Shown piece by piece: positions 7,023 through 18,756 of a stretch of DNA of 37,502 bases; within the stretch, counting starts at the first letter, position 1, and every line of letters starts with the position of its first letter. The notes beneath the pieces are model-generated. The model was not told the DNA's origin. It made no database searches and was given only the letters and a program-made list of their open reading frames with translations. The translations under genes were made by a program, and so were the position numbers. The DNA is from Bacteroidaceae bacterium (GTDB lineage Bacteria; Bacteroidota; Bacteroidia; Bacteroidales; Bacteroidaceae). The DNA lies in assembly GCA_017546505.1 (NCBI GenBank), contig JAFYWV010000100.1:1-37502 (forward strand), in the 5' to 3' direction.

Positions 7023-7030
7023 CAAAGATA
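7023..7030 (-). promoter_or_regulatory. -7 element of the LytTR gene
   Basis: The minus strand reads TATCTTTG, an exact match to TAnnTTTG. It lies about 28 nt before the ATG at 6995 and decides that start over 7025. The nearest upstream TTTG (7043-7046) is only 12 nt away, so the -33 part is not convincing. Confidence 0.6.
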
Positions 7031-7118
7031 AGGAATATTTGTCAAACTTCCCTAATTTATGGGGTTTTATACCTGAAATGGCATTTTTAGTCCCAAATTA
7101 TTCGTACCGGTAACAATT

Positions 7119-7151
7119 ATTGTGACAGGATTTTCTTGTTGAGTAACTTTG
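7119..7151 (+). promoter_or_regulatory. Promoter of the SGNH hydrolase gene
   Basis: ATTG at 7119-7122 and TAACTTTG at 7144-7151 are separated by 21 nt. The -7 element is followed by CAC and lies 19 nt before the ATG at 7171. Confidence 0.65.
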
Positions 7152-7170
7152 CACTGCAATTACGAATTTT

Positions 7171-7875
7171 ATGGAAATGAAACAGAAAAAGATAACAGCA
7201 CTTGGCGATTCGTTGACGCGCGGTGTGGTACTTAATGAGAAGAATAGGTATTCTGTGTTGAACGGTAGCTTCATAGATATAATAAGTGACAGGCTTGGTG
7301 TAGATGTCACCAATTATGGCAAGTTCGGTTGTACCGTTGATTTTGGCGAACAGGTGATTGAACGTCATCCGGACGAGATTTCAGCGTCTGATTATACTCT
7401 TTTGGAATTTGGCGGAAATGATTGTGATTTCAATTGGGGAAAGATTGCTGAAAGCCCCGATGTGCAACATTTTCCTAAAACTGTTCTCGACTCCTTTAAG
7501 GAGCGCTTTGCCGGGTTGATTGAGAAGGTGCGTTCTTTGGGCTCTACGCCTGTGATAATATCTTTGCCTCCGATAGATTCGGAGTATTATTTCTCCTTCA
7601 TAAGCCGTTTTATGAACAGTGGGCAAAGGGATAATGTTTTTTCCTGGTTGGGAGGTGATATAAATGTCATCGGGCGTTGGCACGAGATGTATAACAGAGC
7701 GTTGTTTGAGATTTCCAGAATGATGAACGTCTTTATTATTGATATTACAACTCCATTCGACAAATATCAGGGAGCAATGAGAAGGCTGTATTGTTCTGAC
7801 GGTATTCATCCCAATGCCGAGGGACACAGGCTCATAGCCGATTCAATTGTGGAGAATTGTGATGTTTGGGGCTGA
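7171..7875 (+). CDS. SGNH/GDSL hydrolase, cytosolic
   Basis: A 234-residue esterase or lipase of the SGNH superfamily. Block I is GDSLT (nucleophile Ser14), block II includes Gly in 'NYGKFGCT' near residue 50, block III is GGND (Asn83), and block V is DGIHP (Asp210, His213). All four catalytic positions are present, so it should be active. There is no signal peptide, unlike the esterases of the sialic acid region, which argues for an intracellular substrate such as a small acyl ester or carbohydrate acetate. It starts 85 nt before the acyl-CoA synthetase and may be transcribed with it, though a -7-like element overlaps its end. The first ATG (7171) is used; 7177 is also possible. Confidence 0.88.
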   Translation: MEMKQKKITALGDSLTRGVVLNEKNRYSVLNGSFIDIISDRLGVDVTNYGKFGCTVDFGEQVIERHPDEISASDYTLLEFGGNDCDFNWGKIAESPDVQHFPKTVLDSFKERFAGLIEKVRSLGSTPVIISLPPIDSEYYFSFISRFMNSGQRDNVFSWLGGDINVIGRWHEMYNRALFEISRMMNVFIIDITTPFDKYQGAMRRLYCSDGIHPNAEGHRLIADSIVENCDVWG

Positions 7876-7883
7876 TGTCAAAA

Positions 7884-7891
7884 TATTTTTG
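7884..7891 (+). promoter_or_regulatory. Possible -7 element for the acyl-CoA synthetase gene
   Basis: TATTTTTG fits TAnnTTTG and lies 70 nt before the synthetase ATG, just past the stop of the SGNH gene. A TTTG sits only 15 nt upstream, shorter than the usual 19-21, so support is modest. Confidence 0.4.
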
Positions 7892-7960
7892 TATAAATTG
7901 CTCCAATTCCGTTTTTTTTATCTATTTTAACAGCTACAAACACAAAATGAGTATAATTCT

Positions 7961-9637
7961 ATGAAGCAGATTTATCGTAGATTGAAGAAAATGAGGGAAA
8001 AGTATATAGATACTTTGGCTAAACTGTATGATTATGCCACTGCGGTATATTCAAAGAAAGTCTACACTCAATGGTATGATACAAAAGACGGCTCATATAC
8101 CTATACATCGTTCAAGAACGAGTGTGATGCCTTGTCAAAGGTGTTGACGCAGTACGGTATAGGTGCCGGTGACAAGGTTGCCATTCTCTCTACAAATATG
8201 CCCAACTGGTCAGTGGCTTTCTTCTCCACAGTGGTTTTTGGAAGGATATCAATTCCCATTCTGCCCGACAGCTCAGAAAACGAGGTGACCAATATCATAA
8301 ACCACTCCGAGAGCAAGGTGCTGTTTGTTGCAAAGAAACTGATTGGAAAGGTTTCGAAGGAGGTTATGGACAAGATGACTCTTGTCATTGAGATGGATAC
8401 GCTTGAGATACTGAAGGCCGACGAGGAGAAATTTACCTGCGATGGACGCACTGCTGTTCCTACGCCCGACGAGATAGCAACAATAATCTACACCTCGGGA
8501 ACAACCGGCAGTGCAAAAGGTGTTGTGCTGAGCCACCGTAATCTTGCATCCAATGTAATCACCTGCTATCACTCTTGCAAGCGAACCGAGAAGGACAGGT
8601 GGTTGTCGATACTGCCTATGGCGCACACTCTGGAGATGACACTTGGTATGTTGTACCCAATGTACACGGGTTCAACGGTCTATTATTTGCCAAAACCCCC
8701 GGCTGCACCGCTTTTGTTGAAGGCAATGAAGATTGTAAAGCCTACAACAATGCTCACTGTGCCTATGATTATTGAAAAGGTATATAAGGGTAGTGTGTTG
8801 CCTACGATAAAGAAGAGCCGCACGCTCTCTTGGATGAACAAGCACGCCTATGGACTGATGTGCCGCATCATTGGTATGAAATTGAAAAAGACTTTTGGAG
8901 GTTGCATCAGCTTCTACGGCATTGGTGGTGCAAAGCTTGACCCCGAGGTCGAGAAGTTCCTGCTTGCGGCGCGCTTCCCATACGCAATTGGCTATGGCCT
9001 GACCGAGACCTCTCCATTGCTGGGTTATGCAATGAAAGGATGGAGGGCTGTGGGCTCGTTCGGCTATCCTGTATATAATGTAAAACTGAAACTTCATAAT
9101 ATAGACCCCGAAACAGGCGAAGGCGAGATTATTGCAAAAGGCCCGAATGTGATGCTGGGTTACTACAAGGACCCGGTGCGTACAAGGAGTGTATTCACGG
9201 CTGACGGATGGTTCCGCACAAGTGACATTGCCGTGCAGGATGAGAAGGGCCGTTTCTACATCAAAGGACGCAACAGCAATATGATACTTGGTCCTTCGGG
9301 CGAGAATATCTACCCCGAGGAGATTGAGAATGTACTGAACAATGTAGAGGGTGTCGGTGAATCTATTGTGGTGGAGCGTAACGGTCGTCTTGTGGCACTT
9401 GTTGCTCCTGCCGAGGGCTTCATAGAGTGGAACAAGGAGAGCGAGGATAAGTTCTACGAGAAAATAGATAGTTGGAAAGCCAAGATTTTGAACATCACAA
9501 ACAAGAATGTGAATAAATCGTCACAGGTCAGCTCGGTAGAGGTTATGAAGGAGCCGTTTGAAAAGACTGCTACGCAGAAAATCAGGCGCTTCAAATACAA
9601 AGATTCGGCACCAACTATTGAAGAGGAGAAAAAATAA
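7961..9637 (+). CDS. AMP-dependent synthetase, long-chain acyl-CoA synthetase type
   Basis: A 558-residue member of the adenylate-forming superfamily. It would activate a carboxylic acid with ATP to an acyl-AMP and then to a CoA thioester. Motifs in order: the P-loop YTSGTTGSAKG (177-187), 'FYGIGGAKL' near 313, 'YGLTETSP' near 345, 'DGWFRTSD' near 409, and the C-terminal 'FEKTATQKIRRFKY', whose first Lys is the expected catalytic lysine. Short length and domain order resemble FadD-like long-chain fatty acid ligases of Bacteroidetes. The substrate cannot be read from sequence. ATG 7961 is used; 7991 (MREKYID) is an alternative start. A hairpin at 9688-9724 follows. Confidence 0.88.
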   Translation: MKQIYRRLKKMREKYIDTLAKLYDYATAVYSKKVYTQWYDTKDGSYTYTSFKNECDALSKVLTQYGIGAGDKVAILSTNMPNWSVAFFSTVVFGRISIPILPDSSENEVTNIINHSESKVLFVAKKLIGKVSKEVMDKMTLVIEMDTLEILKADEEKFTCDGRTAVPTPDEIATIIYTSGTTGSAKGVVLSHRNLASNVITCYHSCKRTEKDRWLSILPMAHTLEMTLGMLYPMYTGSTVYYLPKPPAAPLLLKAMKIVKPTTMLTVPMIIEKVYKGSVLPTIKKSRTLSWMNKHAYGLMCRIIGMKLKKTFGGCISFYGIGGAKLDPEVEKFLLAARFPYAIGYGLTETSPLLGYAMKGWRAVGSFGYPVYNVKLKLHNIDPETGEGEIIAKGPNVMLGYYKDPVRTRSVFTADGWFRTSDIAVQDEKGRFYIKGRNSNMILGPSGENIYPEEIENVLNNVEGVGESIVVERNGRLVALVAPAEGFIEWNKESEDKFYEKIDSWKAKILNITNKNVNKSSQVSSVEVMKEPFEKTATQKIRRFKYKDSAPTIEEEKK

Positions 9638-9687
9638 GCATCTCTGCCGAACAAACGGCTGATTGAAGGTGTTGTTTATACAACAAG

Positions 9688-9724
9688 TCACCTGCGGCAT
9701 TTGAAGAGCAAGTGTCGCAGGTGA
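9688..9724 (+). terminator. Terminator after the acyl-CoA synthetase gene
   Basis: TCACCTGCG (9688-9696) pairs exactly with CGCAGGTGA (9716-9724), followed by TTTGT. The loop is 19 nt and contains further partial pairing (GCA...TGT). The T-tract is short, so it may also act as an mRNA-stabilising hairpin. Confidence 0.55.
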
Positions 9725-9786
9725 TTTGTATATATGTGACTGATGTATATAATAATTGTATTTACCAATCTTTAATCGGAGTAGTT

Positions 9787-9939
9787 ATGAGAAAGCATTA
9801 TTGTTCGCCTGATGCAGAGAGTATTTGTGTTGAGACATTCATAATTGCCGCATCTACGGATGTGGCAAGGTCGGCTTTAAGAAAGGATGATGATGGGAGT
9901 AATGAAGAACTCAGTTCTTGGGGTAGTATATGGGATTAG
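9787..9939 (+). CDS. 50-residue acidic small protein with a terminal Trp-Asp motif
   Basis: The frame starts at ATG 9787 and ends at 9939. The N-terminus 'MRKHYCSPDAESICVETFI' followed by 'IAAS', then a charged segment and an end 'SSWGSIWD', matches a pattern common in Bacteroidales: tiny proteins with an N-terminal 'MRK-x-Y-xxP-xxE' stretch, a short hydrophobic patch and an acidic, Trp-rich tail. I know of no proven function for them; export and signalling roles are only speculation. It stands alone, between the synthetase hairpin and a strong bidirectional terminator whose left arm begins 3 nt after its stop codon. The terminator placement supports a real transcript. Confidence 0.6.
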   Translation: MRKHYCSPDAESICVETFIIAASTDVARSALRKDDDGSNEELSSWGSIWD

Positions 9940-9941
9940 GC

Positions 9942-9980
9942 AAAAAGTCAGGCGCGCCAATTGGCACGCCTGACTTTTTT
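9942..9980. terminator. Bidirectional terminator between two converging genes
   Basis: AAAAAGTCAGGCG and CGCCTGACTTTTT flank a GCCAATTGGC core, with one mismatch in the stem. The stem has A-tracts on one side and T-tracts on the other, so it can end both the small protein gene and the beta-galactosidase gene. Confidence 0.85.
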
Positions 9981-9995
9981 GGTTTGATGTAGTGA

Positions 9996-14051
<4,056 letters not shown>

Positions 14052-14110
14052 TTATAGTTATTGTTATATGTTTTCCAGTTGTAGATGTAGTCTACTTCAC
14101 ACGTTAACCA

Positions 14111-14118
14111 CAAAGATA
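14111..14118 (-). promoter_or_regulatory. -7 element of the beta-galactosidase gene
   Basis: The minus strand reads TATCTTTG, 72 nt before the start codon at 14039. The -33 region is T/A-rich without an exact TTTG at 19-21 nt. Confidence 0.6.
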
Positions 14119-14180
14119 TAAATATATTTGTTAAAATAGATTTATAGAGTGAAAAACTTTTGATATTTTGTGCGTTGAAA

Positions 14181-14228
14181 ACAGCAAGAGGGTGCCCCAT
14201 TTTTATTTTGGGGCACCCTCTTGCTGTT
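14181..14228 (-). terminator. Strong hairpin terminator after the small secreted protein gene
   Basis: ACAGCAAGAGGGTGCCCCA pairs with TGGGGCACCCTCTTGCTGT over 19 bp with a short T-rich loop. It lies between the stop codon at 14315 and the beta-galactosidase promoter, and so separates the two minus-strand units. Confidence 0.85.
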
Positions 14229-14314
14229 GAGGTTTGAATAAAAAGAACTGTTTTAGGCTTGTGAAGGCTCCAGACGTAACGACAAAAGCTCCTTTTTAGT
14301 CAACCTGTTGTGTC

Positions 14315-14824
14315 TTATTTACCTTTGTAAATATGTTCGTATGTTTGGTCCGAGAAATCCGTGTTTGTGTAATCCCTACGAAGCATTATTGCAGTGTCCG
14401 GCCAGTAACTTCTTGAGTCATCAAGGGTAAACCGCATTGTTGAGTCGTTCAGCAATTCAAATGAGATGTCATTGTAGTTGTTCGCTCTATTTTCATTGTA
14501 TATCCAACTGCTTATCCCTTCGCTTATCTTGGTTTTTATAATTCTACCTTTCTGCTTTTTGATGCGTATCATTTGCAAAGCTTTGTTTTCTTCGTCCCAT
14601 TCAGAGCTGTGTATTCTGTTTCCGCTATAAAACACTCCTCCCATAGTGAACAGCAACGAGTCGTTTCTTTCTCCAATTCGTACAGAAAAACTACTACTTT
14701 CTGTTTTCCAATCCCAAACTCCGACAAATGGCGACAAACTCTCTTTGCCGTCCTTTTGTGGCTCAATGTAAAATCCTTTCAGCGCTGTTGTCAAAACAAG
14801 AAGTAGAACAAATGCCTTTGTCAT
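14315..14824 (-). CDS. Small secreted protein of unknown function, beta-rich
   Basis: A 169-residue protein with an N-terminal hydrophobic segment (MTKAFVLLLVLTTALKGFY) that acts as a signal peptide or anchor; no lipobox cysteine is present. The rest alternates hydrophobic and polar residues, with 'FVGVWDWKTESSSFSVRIG', 'MGGVFYSGNRIH' and 'NDSTMRFTLDD', suggesting a small lipocalin-like beta-barrel. The pattern 'GxWxW...F.(V/L)...G..YSGNRIH' recalls DUF6705-type proteins of Bacteroidetes, but this is a weak match from memory. It starts 16 nt after the stop of the muramidase gene on the same strand, so the two may be cotranscribed. Confidence 0.6.
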   Translation of the reverse strand: MTKAFVLLLVLTTALKGFYIEPQKDGKESLSPFVGVWDWKTESSSFSVRIGERNDSLLFTMGGVFYSGNRIHSSEWDEENKALQMIRIKKQKGRIIKTKISEGISSWIYNENRANNYNDISFELLNDSTMRFTLDDSRSYWPDTAIMLRRDYTNTDFSDQTYEHIYKGK

Positions 14825-14840
14825 AATTCAAAAGATGTCT

Positions 14841-15809
14841 TTAAAATTTTGTTGAGAAACGAAGGTTGCTTCCAACGGTCTCTGCTATTTTGTTCAGGCG
14901 GTTCATCCAACCTGTGTAAAATTCAAGTTGTGTAGGGCTTCCTTTGACTTGCTCCCGATAATGGTGATGTCTGTTTTTTAAAATTTCATCTATCAGCCAC
15001 CGGCTATCGCTGTCGTGTATTGCATTGAGGCTTTTTTCACCAATGTGTCCATCTACTTTCAGTGAAGCACCTCTGGTGTTGAGTATATTCTGTATCCTTT
15101 TTGCAGCACTCCTTGCATAGCTGTTTATCATATAGTCGAAGACGACGTATGCCAAATTCCTGTCTCTTATGTAGCCAAGGTTGTATCTGTCCCACATTGC
15201 CTTGTACAACATTTTTGCATCGTCTACCGTGAGGTCTTTTATGGGAATGGTTTTACCACCGGGCAAGGCATATTTGTACTCCTCCAAAAAGGTCTTGGTT
15301 ATTCCAAACTTTGTCTCGCCTCCTCTGTCGTTCCTGTTGTTTACATACCCTCCTTCGTGCCCGAGGTTCTTGTCAATGATTGAGTCGAACTTCCTCTTGC
15401 TGATGTAGTCGATTTCCTCCTTGCTGCGATAGTCGGCGCGGGGATAGACGTCAGTTCCCGTTTCACCGGACAACTTGGGGTATTTGACTACACGCATACG
15501 GTCGAGCGTCTTTTCACGTAGCCACGGGTCAAAGTTAAAATCAATTTCGGAATTTTCAAATGGAGGTGTTGCTTTTTTTGCATTAGAATTCATCGAAATT
15601 GTCGTATTTTGACTACTTGTCACAATTGGCGATATCTCTGTTTGAGCTTTTTTCTCGATGTCATTGCGAATCACATACTTTGTCTTATCTTCTTTACCAC
15701 CCATTAAAATGGGAAAAATAGTGTGCAAGGCTGTGCGTTTTTCTTTCTCTTTTTCAGCTTCTTCTTGTGTGTTTGCAAAAAAGAATTCCTGGTTGTTTAA
15801 GTCCTTCAT
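14841..15809 (-). CDS. GH108-type muramidase with C-terminal peptidoglycan-binding domain
   Basis: A 322-residue protein. Residues 140-215 hold a glycosyl hydrolase 108 (ZliS-like) lysozyme domain with the hallmark 'HEGGYVNNRNDRGGETKFGIT'; Glu152 is the expected catalytic residue. Residues 220-310 fit the companion domain ('FDYMINSYARSAAKRIQ', 'VDGHIGEKSLNAI'). It would cleave the glycan backbone of peptidoglycan. The N-terminal 135 residues are charged and match nothing I know, and there is no signal peptide. I chose the ATG at 15809 because a -7 element (TACTTTTG, 15833-15840) lies just upstream; the longer frame to 15893 would overlap umuC. GH108 enzymes without an export signal are typical of prophages. 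Confidence 0.8.
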   Translation of the reverse strand: MKDLNNQEFFFANTQEEAEKEKEKRTALHTIFPILMGGKEDKTKYVIRNDIEKKAQTEISPIVTSSQNTTISMNSNAKKATPPFENSEIDFNFDPWLREKTLDRMRVVKYPKLSGETGTDVYPRADYRSKEEIDYISKRKFDSIIDKNLGHEGGYVNNRNDRGGETKFGITKTFLEEYKYALPGGKTIPIKDLTVDDAKMLYKAMWDRYNLGYIRDRNLAYVVFDYMINSYARSAAKRIQNILNTRGASLKVDGHIGEKSLNAIHDSDSRWLIDEILKNRHHHYREQVKGSPTQLEFYTGWMNRLNKIAETVGSNLRFSTKF

Positions 15810-15832
15810 AATAACAAATTTTAAATTTACAT

Positions 15833-15840
15833 CAAAAGTA
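15833..15840 (-). promoter_or_regulatory. -7 element of the muramidase gene
   Basis: TACTTTTG on the minus strand fits TAnnTTTG and lies about 24 nt before the ATG at 15809. It fixes the shorter start. The -33 region has TTTC rather than TTTG. Confidence 0.5.
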
Positions 15841-15879
15841 AATCCGTTTATGAAAGAGAAAGTTGCTGTTTTGGTATAA

Positions 15880-17139
15880 TTATACTTTGACAACCAAAAT
15901 GTCCTCCCAGCGTGTGGTGTACTGTGGTGAGAGGTGCTCGCGGTTGGTGTGGTCGGTTATTGTGCCGTGCGAAACGAGTTTTATGCTTTCGCGCCCGTAG
16001 CTGTCGTTTATGTGGTCTATTGCCTGCATAAGCGCTTTGTGTTTTGTGCGGTCAATGGTGTCGAAAAGTGTGCTTTGCACGGCCGTGGCGGGTGTGATGT
16101 GGCCAAGGCGCACGCCACTCTTCTTGTATCCGAATCCACGCCTGTATATCTTGTGCAGCTCGGCAGTGGCTGCTTTTACAATCTCCAGTGTGCTGTTTGT
16201 GGCAGTGTCGAACTTTACCGTGCCACATTCATAATGCTGCGGCTCTCCCTTGTGAAAGCGGTTTGTTGTTATGAATACTTGCAGTTCTTGTGCCACGCAG
16301 TTCTGCTTGCGCAGTTTCTCGGCTGCTATGCCCGCAAAGGTGGTTATGGTGTCGTGCAGTGCGGTGATATCATATAGTTCCTGTGAGAATGAACGTGATA
16401 CCATTATCGACTGCCGGTTGCTGCTCTCTTGTGTGAAATCGATGCAGGGTGTTCCGTGCAGTTCCTGCCAGGTCCTGAGGCCTGTAATTCCCATCCTGTT
16501 CTCAATCCACTCCTTGCCCAGAGCTGCAAACTGCGCCGCTGTTTTTATGTGGCACTCCTTTAGCATCTTGCCGTGGCGGCGGCCAATGCCCCAAATGTCC
16601 TCCACGGGGTAGTTCCCGAGCACCTTTTCTATATCCTCGTTGCGATGCATCAGGCAGGCGCTGTTCAGCTTGGGATATTGCTTGCATAGCTTTGCGGCGA
16701 CTTTTGCCAGTGTCTTTGTGTGTGACATTCCAATGCTCACCGGTATGCCGGTGTTGCGCCTGACGATGCGTGCGAGCTCCTCTCCAAACAGTTTCAGTTT
16801 TTCTATCGGCTGGTCGTCGAGCAAAAGGAAAGCTTCGTCAATGGAATATATTTCAATCTCTTCAATGTTCTGTCTCAGGGTCGTCATTACGCGTTGCGAC
16901 ATATCGCCATAGAGGTGGTGGTTGCTCGAACAGATGGCGACGTTGTTGCGCTTGGCAAAATCGCGTATCTGAAACAGTGGCTGCCCCATCTTTATGCCCA
17001 GTGCCTTGGCTTCGTTGCTGCGTGAGACAACGCAACCGTCGTTGTTGCTCAGCACAACAACGGGTATGCCGTTGAGCGACGGGTTGAAAACCCTCTCGCA
17101 CGAAACGAAGAAATTATTGCAATCACAAAGTCCAATCAT
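15880..17139 (-). CDS. umuC: Y-family DNA polymerase V subunit UmuC
   Basis: A 419-residue translesion DNA polymerase, close to the 422 residues of E. coli UmuC. The N-terminal palm has '[16 protein letters not shown]' (metal-binding Asp6) and 'YSIDEAFL' (Asp101, Glu102). '[15 protein letters not shown]' in the fingers and '[15 protein letters not shown]' in the helix-hairpin-helix region are typical. The C-terminal little finger includes '[10 protein letters not shown]' and '[10 protein letters not shown]'. It copies damaged DNA with low fidelity once UmuD has been processed. It starts 31 nt after the umuD stop, so the two form an operon. The muramidase gene downstream has its own promoter. 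Confidence 0.95.
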   Translation of the reverse strand: MIGLCDCNNFFVSCERVFNPSLNGIPVVVLSNNDGCVVSRSNEAKALGIKMGQPLFQIRDFAKRNNVAICSSNHHLYGDMSQRVMTTLRQNIEEIEIYSIDEAFLLLDDQPIEKLKLFGEELARIVRRNTGIPVSIGMSHTKTLAKVAAKLCKQYPKLNSACLMHRNEDIEKVLGNYPVEDIWGIGRRHGKMLKECHIKTAAQFAALGKEWIENRMGITGLRTWQELHGTPCIDFTQESSNRQSIMVSRSFSQELYDITALHDTITTFAGIAAEKLRKQNCVAQELQVFITTNRFHKGEPQHYECGTVKFDTATNSTLEIVKAATAELHKIYRRGFGYKKSGVRLGHITPATAVQSTLFDTIDRTKHKALMQAIDHINDSYGRESIKLVSHGTITDHTNREHLSPQYTTRWEDILVVKV

Positions 17140-17170
17140 CGCAGCATCGGTGTGTGGGGGTGTTTGTCCG

Positions 17171-17599
17171 TTACACTTTTTTTATGATGTATGTGACAAC
17201 GCCCCAAATGCAGAAATCGTTGTCGGCTGTTACTTTTATCGGCTTGAAGTCTTTGTTGGCAGGTATGAGCAGGCCATACTCCTTGTGTTTCTCAAACCTC
17301 TTGAGGGTGAACTCTCCGTCTATGTAACACACTGCAAGGCAATGGTGGTGTGGCTCAATGCTTTTGTCTATGACAAGCAGGTCGCCGTCATTGATGCCCT
17401 CGTCCACCATCGACAGGCCGCTGACACGTGCATAGAAGGTGGAGGCAGGGTTCTTTATCAGTTCGCGGTTCAGGTCGAGGCTCACCCCGCCAAACTCCTC
17501 GGCCGGGGAGGGAAAGCCCGCAGCAACCCTGTTCTCGCTCAATGGGAGTGACAGTTCTTCATCACTCCCGGGTGTGAAAATGTCTATATCGTTGTTCAT
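17171..17599 (-). CDS. umuD: UmuD, self-cleaving S24 peptidase subunit of DNA polymerase V
   Basis: A 142-residue protein, near the usual 139. The Ala27-Gly28 bond in 'VAAGFPSP' is the predicted self-cleavage site, Ser63 in 'GLSMVDEG' is the nucleophile and Lys100 in 'FTLKRFEK' is the general base. RecA-stimulated cleavage would yield UmuD', which pairs with UmuC. An AGGAG just upstream of the ATG (leader CAGGAGCAATG) is a rarer, Shine-Dalgarno-like start for this genome. I see no LexA-type operator that I can name; many Bacteroidetes control this operon differently. The hairpin at 17630-17664 lies upstream. Confidence 0.93.
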   Translation of the reverse strand: MNNDIDIFTPGSDEELSLPLSENRVAAGFPSPAEEFGGVSLDLNRELIKNPASTFYARVSGLSMVDEGINDGDLLVIDKSIEPHHHCLAVCYIDGEFTLKRFEKHKEYGLLIPANKDFKPIKVTADNDFCIWGVVTYIIKKV

Positions 17600-17629
17600 T
17601 GCTCCTGTGGCATTGTATGTATGTAAACA

Positions 17630-17664
17630 AACAGGTTGCTCGCTTTTATTGCCGGCAACCTGTT
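17630..17664 (-). terminator. Hairpin between tdh and umuD
   Basis: AACAGGTTGC (17630-17639) and GCAACCTGTT (17655-17664) are perfect 10-bp arms with a 15-nt loop. On the minus strand the stem is followed by TGTTTAC, so it is best read as the terminator of tdh. It could also be an operator in front of umuD. Confidence 0.6.
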
Positions 17665-17684
17665 ATTTCTTTTTTATGGTGTGT

Positions 17685-18641
17685 TTACTTGTTGAAACGT
17701 TCACGCAGGGTCTTAATCATATCCTGCGTCATCGTGTCAAGGTCGTAGCTTGGTTTCCAATCCCACTCGGCGCGTGCACAACTGTCGTCCATATTGTTTG
17801 GCCAAGAGTCTGCAATGGCCTGGCGCACGGGGTCGAACTCGTAGTGCATCTTGAAGTCCGGGATATATTTCCGGATTGATGCTTTGATGATTTCGGGGTC
17901 GAAACTCATTGATGCCACATTGAATGCGTTGCGGTGTATGAGACGCGACGGGTCGGCATTCATAATATCCACGGCTGCTTTCAGTGCATCGGGCATATAC
18001 ATCATATCCATAAATGTGCCGGCCTGTATGGGGCAGGCAAAATCCTCGCCTTTCACCGCTGCATAGTAAATCTCCACAGCATAGTCTGTTGTTCCGCCAC
18101 CGGGGAGTGTCACGTTTGAGATGAGTCCGGGGAAGCGCACCGCACGGGTGTCAACGCCATACTTTGTATAATAGTAGTCGCTGAGCAACTCTGTTGCCAC
18201 CTTTGTCACGCCGTACATTGTCTTTGGGCGTTGGATGGTGTCCTGTGGAGTGTTGTCGCGTGGAGTGTTGGGGCCGAATGAACCTATTGAACTGGGAGTG
18301 AACACTGCGCACTTCTTTTCGCGTGCAATCTCAAGAATGTTGATGAGGCCGTTCATCTGTATGTCCCAGGCCAGCAGTGGCTTTGACTCGGCAACGGCCG
18401 ACAGCAGCGCTGCAAGGTTGTATATGGTGTCAATCTTGTACTTTTCAACAATGTCGGCAAGCTGCTGGGCGTTCTTTACATTAGCCTCTTCGGCAGGGCC
18501 GCTCTCAAGCAGAATTCCCTTAGGCTCGGCACCCGGTATGTAGCCGGCTACGATATTTCCGTCAGGAATCATATTTCGTAGTTTCATTGTGAGCTCCGAA
18601 CCAATCTGTCCGGTTGAGCCGATAACCAATACATTCTTCAT
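17685..18641 (-). CDS. tdh: L-threonine 3-dehydrogenase, SDR (epimerase-like) type
   Basis: A 318-residue extended short-chain dehydrogenase that oxidises L-threonine to 2-amino-3-ketobutyrate with NAD+. The Rossmann motif is GSTGQIG (Gly8, Gly11, Gly14). 'NLAALLSAVAE' follows, then 'FTPSSIGSFGP', and the catalytic Tyr143-Lys147 pair in 'MYGVTK'. The segments 'GTTDYAVEIYYAA' and 'MDMMYMPDAL' match the epimerase-like threonine dehydrogenases of Bacteroidetes, not the zinc-dependent E. coli type. The reading is strengthened by kbl, the next enzyme of the pathway, 1.5 kb away. It has its own promoter (18694-18726). The product should be passed to Kbl quickly because it decarboxylates spontaneously. 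Confidence 0.92.
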   Translation of the reverse strand: MKNVLVIGSTGQIGSELTMKLRNMIPDGNIVAGYIPGAEPKGILLESGPAEEANVKNAQQLADIVEKYKIDTIYNLAALLSAVAESKPLLAWDIQMNGLINILEIAREKKCAVFTPSSIGSFGPNTPRDNTPQDTIQRPKTMYGVTKVATELLSDYYYTKYGVDTRAVRFPGLISNVTLPGGGTTDYAVEIYYAAVKGEDFACPIQAGTFMDMMYMPDALKAAVDIMNADPSRLIHRNAFNVASMSFDPEIIKASIRKYIPDFKMHYEFDPVRQAIADSWPNNMDDSCARAEWDWKPSYDLDTMTQDMIKTLRERFNK

Positions 18642-18693
18642 AGGGCAATATGATTTTGTTTCTATTATCTCGTTTCTTATTCTTTTCGTTTTT

Positions 18694-18726
18694 CAAAGTT
18701 ACAGCTAAATTTGTATTAGCTACAAA
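18694..18726 (-). promoter_or_regulatory. tdh promoter with an internal inverted repeat
   Basis: On the minus strand TTTG (18726-18723) and TAACTTTG (18701-18694) are separated by 21 nt. The spacer holds AGCTAA-ATTTGTA-TTAGCT (18703-18721), an inverted repeat placed where a repressor would block RNA polymerase. Confidence 0.65.
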
Positions 18727-18756
18727 TTTTTTGTGATAAAAAGTTATAAAAAATTA

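Noticed and set aside
17600-17684. A LexA-type SOS box before umuD
   Set aside because: The only clear inverted repeat (17630-17664) has 10-bp arms with a 15-nt loop and a T-rich tail, which fits a terminator better than a compact operator.
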